64,000 nucleotides of DNA from assembly GCF_016482685.1 (NCBI RefSeq), contig NZ_JACYHF010000009.1, positions 124,001 through 188,000 of the forward strand, written 5' to 3'. The DNA comes from Streptomyces sp. DSM 110735. Its GTDB lineage: Bacteria; Actinomycetota; Actinomycetes; Streptomycetales; Streptomycetaceae. Position 1 is the first letter of the stretch. Every line of letters begins with the position of its first letter. This document shows positions 13,623 to 21,573 of this stretch, piece by piece. The notes under the pieces are model-generated. The model did no database searches. It worked only from the letters and a program-made list of their open reading frames with translations, and was not told where the DNA came from. The translations under genes and the position numbers were made by a program.

Positions 13623-16600
13623 ATGAGCCTGCACGGTCTGCTGGACGCAGTAGTCAAGGACCCCGCCCTCGCGGAAGCGACCACGGCGGCAGCGGACGGC
13701 AACCGCACGCACGTGGACCTCGTGGGTCCCCCCGCCGCCCGCCCCTTCGCCATCGCCGCCCTCGCCCGCGAGACCGGCCGCCCGGTGCTCGCCGTGACGG
13801 CGACCGGGCGCGAGGCGGAGGACCTGACGGCCGCGCTGCGCTCCCTGCTGCCGCCCGAGGGCGTCGTCGAGTACCCCTCCTGGGAGACGCTCCCGCACGA
13901 GCGCCTCAGCCCCCGCAGCGACACCGTCGGCCGCCGCCTCGCCGTCCTGCGCCGCCTGGCCCACCCCCGCCCCGACGACCCCGAGACCGGTCCGGTCTCC
14001 GTCGTCGTAGCCCCCGTGCGCTCCGTGCTCCAGCCGCAGGTCAAGGGCCTGGGCGACCTGGAACCCGTATCCCTGCGCACCGGCCGGACCGCCGACCTGA
14101 ACGAGATCGTCGAAGCCCTCGCGGCGGCGGCGTACGCGCGCGTGGAGCTGGTCGAGAAGCGCGGTGAGTTCGCCGTACGCGGCGGCATCCTGGACGTGTT
14201 CCCGCCCACCGAGGAACACCCCCTGCGCGTCGAGTTCTGGGGCGACGACGTCGAGGAGATCCGCTACTTCAAGGTCGCCGACCAGCGCTCCCTGGAGGTC
14301 GCCGAGCACGGTCTGTGGGCGCCGCCCTGCCGCGAACTGCTGCTCACCGACGACGTACGGGACCGCGCGCGTGCGCTCGCCGAGGACCACCCCGAGCTGG
14401 GCGAACTGCTCGGCAAGATCGCCGAGGGCATCGCGGTGGAGGGCATGGAGTCCCTGGCGCCGGTCCTCGTCGACGACATGGAACTGCTCATCGACGTGCT
14501 GCCCAAGGGCGCCATGGCCGTCGTCTGCGACCCGGAGCGGGTCCGTACCCGCGCCGCCGACCTCGTCGCCACCTCCCAGGAGTTCCTCCAGGCGTCCTGG
14601 GCGGCCAGCGCGGGCGGAGGCGAGGCGCCCATCGACGTCGGCGCCGCCTCCCTGTGGTCCATCGCGGACGTGCGCGAGCGCGCGCGCGAGCTGGACATGA
14701 TGTGGTGGTCGGTCTCGCCGTTCGCCGCCGACGAGGAGCCGGACGGCGACACGCTCAAGCTCGGGATGCGCGCCCCCGAGGCGTACCGGGGCGACACCGC
14801 GCGCGCCCTGGCCGACACCAAGGGCTGGCTGGCCGACGGCTGGCGCACGGTCTTCGTCACCGAGGGCCACGGTCCCGCCGCCCGTACGACCGAGGTGCTC
14901 GGCGGCGAGGGCATCGCCGCCCGCCTCGACCAGGACCTCGGCGAGCTGAGCCCGTCCCTGGTGCACGTCTCCTGCGGCTCGATCGAGCACGGCTTCGTGG
15001 ACCCCGCCCTCGGTCTCGCCGTCCTCACCGAGACCGATCTGACCGGCCAGAAGGCCGCGGGCCGCGACGGCACCCGGATGCCCGCGCGCCGCCGCAAGAC
15101 CATCGACCCGCTCACCCTGGAGACGGGCGACTACATCGTCCATGAACAGCACGGCGTCGGCCGCTACATCGAGATGGTGCAGCGCACCGTCCAGGGCGCC
15201 ACCCGCGAGTACCTGGTCGTGGAGTACGCCCCCGCCAAGCGCGGTCAGCCCGGCGACCGCCTCTACATCCCGACCGACCAGCTCGAACAGATCACCAAGT
15301 ACGTCGGCGGCGAGGCACCCACCCTGCACCGCCTGGGCGGCGCCGACTGGACGAAGACCAAGGCGCGCGCCAAGAAGGCAGTCAAGGAGATCGCCGCCGA
15401 CCTGATCAAGCTCTACAGCGCGCGCATGGCCGCCCCCGGCCACGCCTTCGGCGGCGACACGCCCTGGCAGCGCGAACTGGAGGACGCCTTCCCGTACGCC
15501 GAGACCCCCGACCAGCTCACCACCATCGCCGAGGTCAAGGAGGACATGGAGAAGACGGTCCCCATGGACCGCCTGATCTGCGGCGACGTGGGCTACGGCA
15601 AGACCGAGATCGCGGTCCGCGCCGCCTTCAAGGCCGTCCAGGACGGCAAGCAGGTCGCCGTCCTGGTGCCCACGACCCTGCTGGTGCAGCAGCACTTCGG
15701 CACCTTCTCCGAGCGGTACTCGCAGTTCCCGGTCAACGTGCGGGCGCTCTCCCGCTTCCAGACCGACACCGAGGCCAAGGCGGTCCTGGAGGGACTGAAG
15801 GACGGCTCGGTGGACGTGGTCATCGGCACCCACCGGCTGTTCTCCTCCGAGACCAAGTTCAAGGACCTCGGTCTGGTCATCGTCGACGAGGAGCAGCGCT
15901 TCGGCGTCGAGCACAAGGAGCAGCTCAAGAAGCTCCGCGCCAACGTGGACGTGCTCACCATGTCCGCCACGCCCATCCCGCGCACCCTGGAGATGGCGGT
16001 CACCGGCATCCGCGAGATGTCCACGATCACCACCCCGCCCGAGGAGCGCCACCCGGTCCTGACCTTCGTCGGACCGTACGAGGAGAAGCAGATCGGCGCC
16101 GCCATCCGCCGCGAACTGCTGCGCGAGGGCCAGGTCTTCTACATCCACAACCGGGTCGAGTCCATCGACCGCGCCGCCGCCCGGCTGCGCGAGATCGTCC
16201 CCGAGGCGCGCATCGCGACCGCGCACGGCCAGATGTCCGAACAGGCTCTGGAACAGGTCGTGGTGGACTTCTGGGAGAAGAAGTTCGACGTGCTGGTCTC
16301 GACCACGATCGTGGAGTCCGGCATCGACATCTCCAACGCCAACACGCTCATCGTGGAGCGCGGCGACAACTTCGGTCTGTCGCAGTTGCACCAGTTGCGC
16401 GGGCGTGTCGGACGTGGTCGCGAGCGCGGGTACGCGTACTTCCTGTACCCGCCGGAGAAGCCGCTCACCGAGACCGCGCACGAACGCCTCGCCACCATCG
16501 CCCAGCACACCGAGATGGGCGCGGGCATGTACGTCGCCATGAAGGACCTGGAGATCCGCGGCGCGGGCAACCTGCTCGGCGGCGAGCAGTCCGGGCACAT

Positions 16601-17156
16601 CGCGGGCGTCGGCTTCGACCTGTACGTCCGCATGGTGGGCGAGGCGGTCGCCGACTACCGGCGCCAGTTGGAGACCGGCGAGACCGAGGAGGAGCCGCCG
16701 CTCGAGGTCAAGATCGAGCTGCCGGTCGACGCGCACGTCCCGCACGACTACGCGCCCGGCGAGGGACTGCGCCTCCAGGCGTACCGGGCCATCGCCGCCG
16801 CCAACTCCGAGGAGGACGTCAAGGCGGTCCGCGAGGAACTCACCGACCGCTACGGCAAGTTGCCCGAGCCGGTGGAGAACCTGCTGCTGGTCGCCGGACT
16901 GCGGATGCTCGCGCGCGCCTGCGGGGTGGGCGAGATCGTCCTTCAGGGCAACAACATCCGCTTCGCTCCTGTGGAGTTGCGGGAGTCGCAGGAGCTGCGG
17001 CTGAAGCGGCTGTACCCGGGCTCGCTCGTCAAGGGCAACGCGCACCAGGTGCTGGTCCCGCGCCCCAAGACCGCGAAGGTCGGCGGCAAGCCGCTGGTCG
17101 GGCGGGAACTGCTGGGCTGGGTCGGGGAGTTCCTGGCGTCGATCCTGGGGTCGTGA
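13623..17156 (+). CDS. mfd: Transcription-repair coupling factor Mfd
   Basis: 1177 aa. Mfd removes RNA polymerase stalled at DNA damage and recruits UvrA. It has an N-terminal UvrB-like region (to about 330), an RNA-polymerase-interacting domain around 500-570 (GDYIVHEQHGVGRY), helicase Walker A GDVGYGKTE near 655, DEEQRFG box near 755, SATPIPRTL, the second RecA lobe with TTIVESGIDI and QLRGRVGRGRERGYAY near 920, and the C-terminal TRCF domain. Length is normal for the family. ATG start at 13623. The shadow antisense frame of 1358 codons is not a gene. Confidence 0.97.
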   Translation: MSLHGLLDAVVKDPALAEATTAAADGNRTHVDLVGPPAARPFAIAALARETGRPVLAVTATGREAEDLTAALRSLLPPEGVVEYPSWETLPHERLSPRSDTVGRRLAVLRRLAHPRPDDPETGPVSVVVAPVRSVLQPQVKGLGDLEPVSLRTGRTADLNEIVEALAAAAYARVELVEKRGEFAVRGGILDVFPPTEEHPLRVEFWGDDVEEIRYFKVADQRSLEVAEHGLWAPPCRELLLTDDVRDRARALAEDHPELGELLGKIAEGIAVEGMESLAPVLVDDMELLIDVLPKGAMAVVCDPERVRTRAADLVATSQEFLQASWAASAGGGEAPIDVGAASLWSIADVRERARELDMMWWSVSPFAADEEPDGDTLKLGMRAPEAYRGDTARALADTKGWLADGWRTVFVTEGHGPAARTTEVLGGEGIAARLDQDLGELSPSLVHVSCGSIEHGFVDPALGLAVLTETDLTGQKAAGRDGTRMPARRRKTIDPLTLETGDYIVHEQHGVGRYIEMVQRTVQGATREYLVVEYAPAKRGQPGDRLYIPTDQLEQITKYVGGEAPTLHRLGGADWTKTKARAKKAVKEIAADLIKLYSARMAAPGHAFGGDTPWQRELEDAFPYAETPDQLTTIAEVKEDMEKTVPMDRLICGDVGYGKTEIAVRAAFKAVQDGKQVAVLVPTTLLVQQHFGTFSERYSQFPVNVRALSRFQTDTEAKAVLEGLKDGSVDVVIGTHRLFSSETKFKDLGLVIVDEEQRFGVEHKEQLKKLRANVDVLTMSATPIPRTLEMAVTGIREMSTITTPPEERHPVLTFVGPYEEKQIGAAIRRELLREGQVFYIHNRVESIDRAAARLREIVPEARIATAHGQMSEQALEQVVVDFWEKKFDVLVSTTIVESGIDISNANTLIVERGDNFGLSQLHQLRGRVGRGRERGYAYFLYPPEKPLTETAHERLATIAQHTEMGAGMYVAMKDLEIRGAGNLLGGEQSGHIAGVGFDLYVRMVGEAVADYRRQLETGETEEEPPLEVKIELPVDAHVPHDYAPGEGLRLQAYRAIAAANSEEDVKAVREELTDRYGKLPEPVENLLLVAGLRMLARACGVGEIVLQGNNIRFAPVELRESQELRLKRLYPGSLVKGNAHQVLVPRPKTAKVGGKPLVGRELLGWVGEFLASILGS

Positions 17157-17287
17157 CGATTCCGGGGGCGTGAGGGCTCCGCGGTTGTGGCGGCTTCCTG
17201 GCTGTGACGGTGGGTGCGTCTCCCTTGGGGGCGCGCCCGATGTCGTGTCCGGTGCCGTAGCGGGCGGGGCTGTCGGGTCGTGGCGGG

Positions 17288-17902
17288 TCAGTCCCCGGTG
17301 GGCCGGACCTCGTCCGCCGAGTGGAACAGCATCGCCGTGAGCGCGTGGAACACCTCCTCGGGGTCCTGGCCGCCCACCGGTCCGTCGAGGTTGTGGCCGA
17401 GGAGCAGGGTGGCGAAGCCGTGCGCCAGGGACCAGGCGGCGACGCCGGCGAGGCGGGCGTCAGGGCCCCGGTCGCCCGGGTCCACGGCGGCGACGACGGC
17501 GCTCAGGGCGTCGGCGGCGAGAGTGCGCGCGGTGGTCAGTTCGAGGTCGTCGGCGCGCAGCAGCTCAGGCGAGAACATCACCTGGAAGTGCGCGGGGTGC
17601 TCGCGCGCGAAGCGGACGTAGCGCACGCCCGCCTCCCGCAGGTCCGGCGCCTCCCGCAGCGCCTCGGCCAGCAGCCCGAACCCCTCCGCCGCGATGGCGG
17701 TGAGCAGCCCGGTGCGGTCCTTGAAGTGGTGCGCGGGCGCGGCGTGCGAGACCCCGGCCCGGCGGGCGAGGTCGCGCAGACTCAGCCCGGCGGGTCCTTC
17801 GGCGGCGATGGCGTCGAGCGCGGCGGTGAGGACGGCGCGCCGCAGATCGCCGTGGTGATACGACGAACGGCGCTCGGCGGGAGCCGACTTCGAGGAACTC
17901 AT
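17288..17902 (-). CDS. TetR family transcriptional regulator
   Basis: 204 aa. N-terminal TetR HTH at about residues 17-62: ALDAIAAEGPAGLSLRDLARRAG, then VSHAAPAHHFKDRTGLLTAI. The C-terminal ligand domain is of the TetR_C_33/WHG type (REHPAHFQVMFSPELL). Divergent from the SCO6745-family gene at 18017, which it probably represses together with itself; candidate operator bases lie in the shared 114-nt promoter region. Confidence 0.9.
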   Translation of the reverse strand: MSSSKSAPAERRSSYHHGDLRRAVLTAALDAIAAEGPAGLSLRDLARRAGVSHAAPAHHFKDRTGLLTAIAAEGFGLLAEALREAPDLREAGVRYVRFAREHPAHFQVMFSPELLRADDLELTTARTLAADALSAVVAAVDPGDRGPDARLAGVAAWSLAHGFATLLLGHNLDGPVGGQDPEEVFHALTAMLFHSADEVRPTGD

Positions 17903-17930
17903 GCGTCCCAGAGTACGCCCGATCTAGGCA

Positions 17931-17971
17931 TTGACAAGTTCCGGCGGTCCCGGCAATCTGGACAGTGTCAA
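17931..17971. promoter_or_regulatory. Divergent promoter / candidate TetR operator
   Basis: TTGACA at 17931-17936 is a consensus -35 for the rightward gene. Downstream the odd palindrome GACA-G-TGTC (17961-17969) and TGACAAGTTC / TGTCAAGTTC half-sites recur. Inverted TTGACA and TGTCAA at the two ends suggest operator half-sites. Confidence 0.45.
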
Positions 17972-18016
17972 GTTCGGGCGACCGATGCGGGTCGCGTACG
18001 GGGGAGGAGTCACGGC

Positions 18017-18892
18017 ATGTCCGAGGAAACGGTGGGGACGGCACGCGTACGCCAGCTCTGGCACCTGCTGGAGCCGTTCCACGCACTGCTCTACTACGCC
18101 CCGGAGGTGGACCGGGAGTCGGCGGCGCTCGGGTACGACACGGGGGACCGCTGGCCGGGCTACTTCCCGCTGCGCGCCGCTCCGTTGGGTCAGGTCGGCG
18201 CCGAGCGGGTCACCTCCGCGTTCTACAGCTTCAGTCCCCGCATGGTGGCCCGGCACATGGACGGCGCGTGGGAGGTCGCCGCTCCGCATGAGGTGCTGGC
18301 CGCCCGCCTGCGCGGCATCGACGGCGCCTACCGGGCCGTCCTCGGCGCCCGGGTCGACAGTCCGGAGCTGGCAGAAGCCGCCACGCTCGCCCGGCGCGCC
18401 GCCGAGGCGGCGGACACCGCAGGTCGCCCCCTCGCCGCCGCCAACGCCGAACTGCCCTGGCCCGAGCCCCCGCACCTCCAGTTGTGGCACGCGGCCACGA
18501 TCCTGCGCGAACACCGGGGCGACGGCCATCTCGCCGCCCTGCTCGTCGCCGGACTCGATCCCGTCGAGTCGCTGGTGTCCTTCGCGGCGATAGGCGCCGC
18601 ATCCGTGGAACGCTTCGCGAGCCGGGGCTGGAGCCCCGAGGAGTGGAAGTCCGCGCGCGAACGCCTCGCCGGGCGCGGTCTGGTGGAGCCGGACGGCATG
18701 GCCACGGACGCGGGCCGCGCCCTGCGCCGCCGCGTCGAGGAGCACACCGACCGTCTCGCCGCCGCCCCGTGGCAGGCGCTCGGCGCACCCGCCGCCGACC
18801 GCCTGGCCGACCTGCTGGGCGACCGCTGGGTCGCGGTCCTCTCCTCCGGACTGCTCCCCTCGGAATCGACCCTGGGGATAGGCAAGGTGTGA
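18017..18892 (+). CDS. SCO6745-family protein (winged-helix-like)
   Basis: 291 aa. Typical features: VRQLWHLLEPFHALLYYAPEV at the N-terminus, GYFPLRAAPLG, the YSFSPRMVARHM motif, and a C-terminal winged-helix-like part ending in a DRLADLLGDRWVAVLSSGLLP segment. The biochemical role of this actinobacterial family is unknown to me. Divergent from a TetR gene that probably controls it. ATG start at 18017 with GGGGAGGAG upstream. Confidence 0.8.
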   Translation: MSEETVGTARVRQLWHLLEPFHALLYYAPEVDRESAALGYDTGDRWPGYFPLRAAPLGQVGAERVTSAFYSFSPRMVARHMDGAWEVAAPHEVLAARLRGIDGAYRAVLGARVDSPELAEAATLARRAAEAADTAGRPLAAANAELPWPEPPHLQLWHAATILREHRGDGHLAALLVAGLDPVESLVSFAAIGAASVERFASRGWSPEEWKSARERLAGRGLVEPDGMATDAGRALRRRVEEHTDRLAAAPWQALGAPAADRLADLLGDRWVAVLSSGLLPSESTLGIGKV

Positions 18893-18894
18893 AC

Positions 18895-18958
18895 GAGGCG
18901 GGCGAACCCGTGGAGATGAGGCGGGTGAACTCGTGGACGAGGCGCGCGAACTCGTGGG
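18895..18958. repeat. Three imperfect 20-bp direct repeats
   Basis: GAGGCGGGCGAACCCGTGGA (18895), GAGGCGGGTGAACTCGTGGA (18918) and GAGGCGCGCGAACTCGTGGG (18939) follow directly on the SCO6745-family stop codon. Spacing is 23 then 21 bp. Function not evident. Confidence 0.75.
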
Positions 18959-19109
18959 GTCCGGGAAGAACATGAGCCCCTGATGCACCCAATGCCCCTG
19001 AACGCCCCTTTGGTTCCTGTTCGTCAGCCGCCGCCCGGCGGCTACGGTGGAGGACGGATCGAACCGTCCGCACCGGTGGACGGGCAGGCGCGAACGAGGG
19101 GGGCGCACC

Positions 19110-19826
19110 GTGAGGCGCTTGTGGGGCGGGGCGGTCATCGCCGTGGTCATGACGACTGCCGTGACCGGATGCCGGACCGAACAGACCGAGGGCTCCTCCG
19201 GTCCCCAGGAGACCGGCGCCTCCGGCGCGGCCCTGAGCGCCGCCGAGGCACTGCCCGTCAAGGGCCGCGCACCGAAGACCGGTTACTCCCGCGAGCGCTT
19301 CGGCAGCGCCTGGGCGGACACCGACTCCAACTCCTGCGACACCCGTGACGACATCCTCAAGCGCGACCTGGAGGAGGTGAAGTTCAGCGGAGGTCAGTGC
19401 AAGGTGACCTACGGCGTGCTGGAGCACGACCCCTACTCGGGCAAGACCATCACCTACCGGCGGGGCCGCAGCCAGGTCGACATCGACCATGTCGTCGCGC
19501 TCTCCGACGCCTGGCAGAAGGGTGCCAAGTACTGGGAGCCCAGCAAGCGCATAGCCCTCGCCAACGACCCCCTCAACCTCCTGGCGGTCGACGCGAGCAC
19601 CAACCGCGGCAAGGGCGACGGCGACACCGCCACCTGGGTCCCCCCGTCCAAGTCCTACCGCTGCACCTACGTCGCCGCCCAGGTCGCCGTGAAGAAGAAG
19701 TACGGCCTCTGGGTCACCTCCGCCGAAAAGACCGCCATGAAAAAGGTCCTGACCACCTGCCCCGGCCAGAAGCTCCCCACGGGCGGCAACCCGACGAACG
19801 CACCCTCACGCTTCCGGGCACGCTGA
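19110..19826 (+). CDS. Secreted HNH-family nuclease lipoprotein (DUF1524/GmrSD_C)
   Basis: 238 aa. The signal peptide ends in lipobox VTGC (Cys21), so the protein should be anchored outside the membrane. The DUF1524 core is DIDHVVALSDAWQKGA (His near 127), LANDPLNLLAVDASTNRGKG, and a C-terminal CxxC-like pair. Predicted metal-dependent extracellular nuclease, as in many Streptomyces HNH-family exported proteins; a role in nutrient scavenging is inferred. GTG start at 19110 gives a proper signal peptide; the longer frame does not. Confidence 0.85.
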   Translation: MRRLWGGAVIAVVMTTAVTGCRTEQTEGSSGPQETGASGAALSAAEALPVKGRAPKTGYSRERFGSAWADTDSNSCDTRDDILKRDLEEVKFSGGQCKVTYGVLEHDPYSGKTITYRRGRSQVDIDHVVALSDAWQKGAKYWEPSKRIALANDPLNLLAVDASTNRGKGDGDTATWVPPSKSYRCTYVAAQVAVKKKYGLWVTSAEKTAMKKVLTTCPGQKLPTGGNPTNAPSRFRAR

Positions 19827-19869
19827 GTCGGGTCGCCGCAAGGTCGCCGTACGGCATCGCCGCGCGGGG

Positions 19870-20607
19870 TCAGCCGCCCAGGGCGTCCAGGTCGAGGATC
19901 TTGCCCGCGGGCTTCTTGGCCTCGACCGGCTTCTCGTAGTCGAGGAAGGAGAGGTGGACCGGCTCCTTGGCGCCCGCGGAGCTGTCCACGCGCAGCAGGT
20001 AGGGCTTGCCCTTGGTGGCGACGTAGAGGGTGTAGCGGTCCTTGCCGTCCTTCTCGTGAAGGGTGATGGCCGGGGTGCCGTCGATGGTGGTGGTCTTGCC
20101 GCGGGTGGCGTCCGAGTTGACGTCGACCGCTCCGGCCAGGACCGTGTCCAGGTCGCAGAAGCCCGCGATGTCCTTGGCGTCCTTGCCGGTCGCCGCCATC
20201 TTGGTCCACTTGTCGGCCATCATGTTCACGACCGCGTCGGTGTCGGCCTTCGACTCGCCCTTGCCCTGGTCCCGCAGGAACGCCTCGTTGTACTTCATGT
20301 AGATGGTGTCGCCGCTCTTGATCAGGTCGGCGCTGCCCTTGCCGCCCATGCCCATCGTGCCGGCGCACTCGCCCTTCTTGCTCAGGGCCATGTCGATCTT
20401 GATGTCGTCGCCGCCGTCGGTGACGGTGCCCCGCATCCGCAGGGTCGTCGCCTTGGTGGTCGTCTTCATCGCACGGTCGGCTATCTGACCGCCGCTCAGC
20501 CCGGCGAACGGTCCCTTCGGCGCCGTGTCCGCCCCCGACAGACAGCCGGTGAGCCCGGCGGCGGCAGCGGTGGCGAGGCAGACGGCGGCAAGTGCGGTAC
20601 GGCGCAT
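19870..20607 (-). CDS. LppX/LprG-like lipoprotein
   Basis: 245 aa. Signal peptide and lipobox LTGC (Cys22). The body alternates beta-strand-like segments (TTLRMRGTVTDGGDDIKIDMALS, DTIYMKYNEAF, YTLYVATKGKPYLLRVD) of the LolA/LppX/LprF type, which bind lipids or act as envelope chaperones in actinobacteria. The pattern is common in Streptomyces and the ligand is unknown. It converges with the HNH lipoprotein gene without a visible hairpin between them. Confidence 0.8.
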   Translation of the reverse strand: MRRTALAAVCLATAAAAGLTGCLSGADTAPKGPFAGLSGGQIADRAMKTTTKATTLRMRGTVTDGGDDIKIDMALSKKGECAGTMGMGGKGSADLIKSGDTIYMKYNEAFLRDQGKGESKADTDAVVNMMADKWTKMAATGKDAKDIAGFCDLDTVLAGAVDVNSDATRGKTTTIDGTPAITLHEKDGKDRYTLYVATKGKPYLLRVDSSAGAKEPVHLSFLDYEKPVEAKKPAGKILDLDALGG

Positions 20608-20696
20608 GTCGGTTCCTTGATGAGAGAGGTGTGACGAGATGAAGTGAGGTGGGAGGAAGCGGTGGTGAGCGGTGCGGGGGCGGGAGTGACGCCGGG

Positions 20697-21383
20697 TCAG
20701 TCCGTCCTCTTCCAGTCGCCGCAGCCGGTCGTCGTGAAGTAGGCGTCCGTGGCGCGGATCGTGACGACGGCGGTGCCGGTCACGTCGTCCTCGGCGAGGA
20801 CCGAACCGGGCTCATGCGTGGCGTCCTCGGCGCGCTCCCAGGAGCAGGAGCCGGGGGCGTTGCCCGCCGACCGGTAGGTGCCCGGCGCGACATCGGCGCC
20901 GACCCGGAACATCCCCCCGTCGCCGTCCATCGACGTGCCGGGGTGGCCCTGCGCGGCGACCGGCACCGCCCGCCACCGCGCGCAGCCGCTGGACGTGAAC
21001 ACCTTGTCCGTGACCTCGACGGTGACGTACCCGGTGCCGCCCACGCTCCCGCCGGCCAGCGCCGACCCCAGGGAGCCCGAGGCGTCCTCGGCGCGCTCCC
21101 AGTGGCAGCGGCGGCCGGGGTTGCCGGTCGTGCGATAGGTGCCGGGCCGGATGTCGGCGCCGACCCGGAACGCGCCGTCACCGCCGAAGGCGGCCGTGTC
21201 CGCGCCCGGTCCGGCGTTTCCCGTGGGTCTGCCGTCCTCGGCGCTGTCCTCCGAGGAGGCGGAAGGGCCGTTGCGCGGGCCGTCGGGGCCGCCGTCCATT
21301 CCCTGGCCGGCGTTCGCGGACACGACACCGATGACGACAACCCCCAGGGCGGCGCTCAGCGCGATCCTGCCCTTCATGCCCAT
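20697..21383 (-). CDS. Secreted protein with two tandem FRVGADI-PGTY domains
   Basis: 228 aa. N-terminal signal peptide (MGMKGRIALSAALGVVVIG). A Gly/Asp/Ser-rich stretch is followed by two copies of an ~75-residue unit (about 68-145 and 150-228), each with FRVGADI(or V)-PGTYR, a C.WERAEDA box and (S/T)GC..W. Each repeat has two cysteines, suggesting one disulfide per domain. Function unknown. The ATG at 21383 is preceded by GGGGAGGGG; the 21 upstream in-frame codons lack one. Divergent from the methylase-like gene. Confidence 0.8.
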   Translation of the reverse strand: MGMKGRIALSAALGVVVIGVVSANAGQGMDGGPDGPRNGPSASSEDSAEDGRPTGNAGPGADTAAFGGDGAFRVGADIRPGTYRTTGNPGRRCHWERAEDASGSLGSALAGGSVGGTGYVTVEVTDKVFTSSGCARWRAVPVAAQGHPGTSMDGDGGMFRVGADVAPGTYRSAGNAPGSCSWERAEDATHEPGSVLAEDDVTGTAVVTIRATDAYFTTTGCGDWKRTD

Positions 21384-21458
21384 GACGGTCCCCTCCCCGA
21401 TGCGTGCGACCGCCCCCTCCGGCCGGTCGCTCGTTCGCTGGGTCAATAAGAGCAGAGC

Positions 21459-21486
21459 CTGTGAACCGAGTCAACACGGTTCACAG
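21459..21486. promoter_or_regulatory. Perfect 10-bp inverted repeat containing GTGAAC/GTTCAC
   Basis: CTGTGAACCG and CGGTTCACAG separated by 8 nt, in the divergent region. Its core hexamer GTGAAC/GTTCAC recurs eight times inside the downstream gene. A -10-like TATGCT lies at 21535-21540, so the dyad sits about 60-90 bp upstream of the predicted start of transcription. Confidence 0.7.
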
Positions 21487-21573
21487 AACATGAGCAGTGC
21501 ACAGGTGTGAATCGGTAAGTCTTGTGTGCGTCGGTATGCTCGGTGCACACATGCGACGAGGGGAGTGGAGCCG

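Noticed and set aside
12969..17045. 1358-codon minus-strand open frame
   Set aside because: Exact antisense shadow of mfd, which has all its family motifs on the plus strand.
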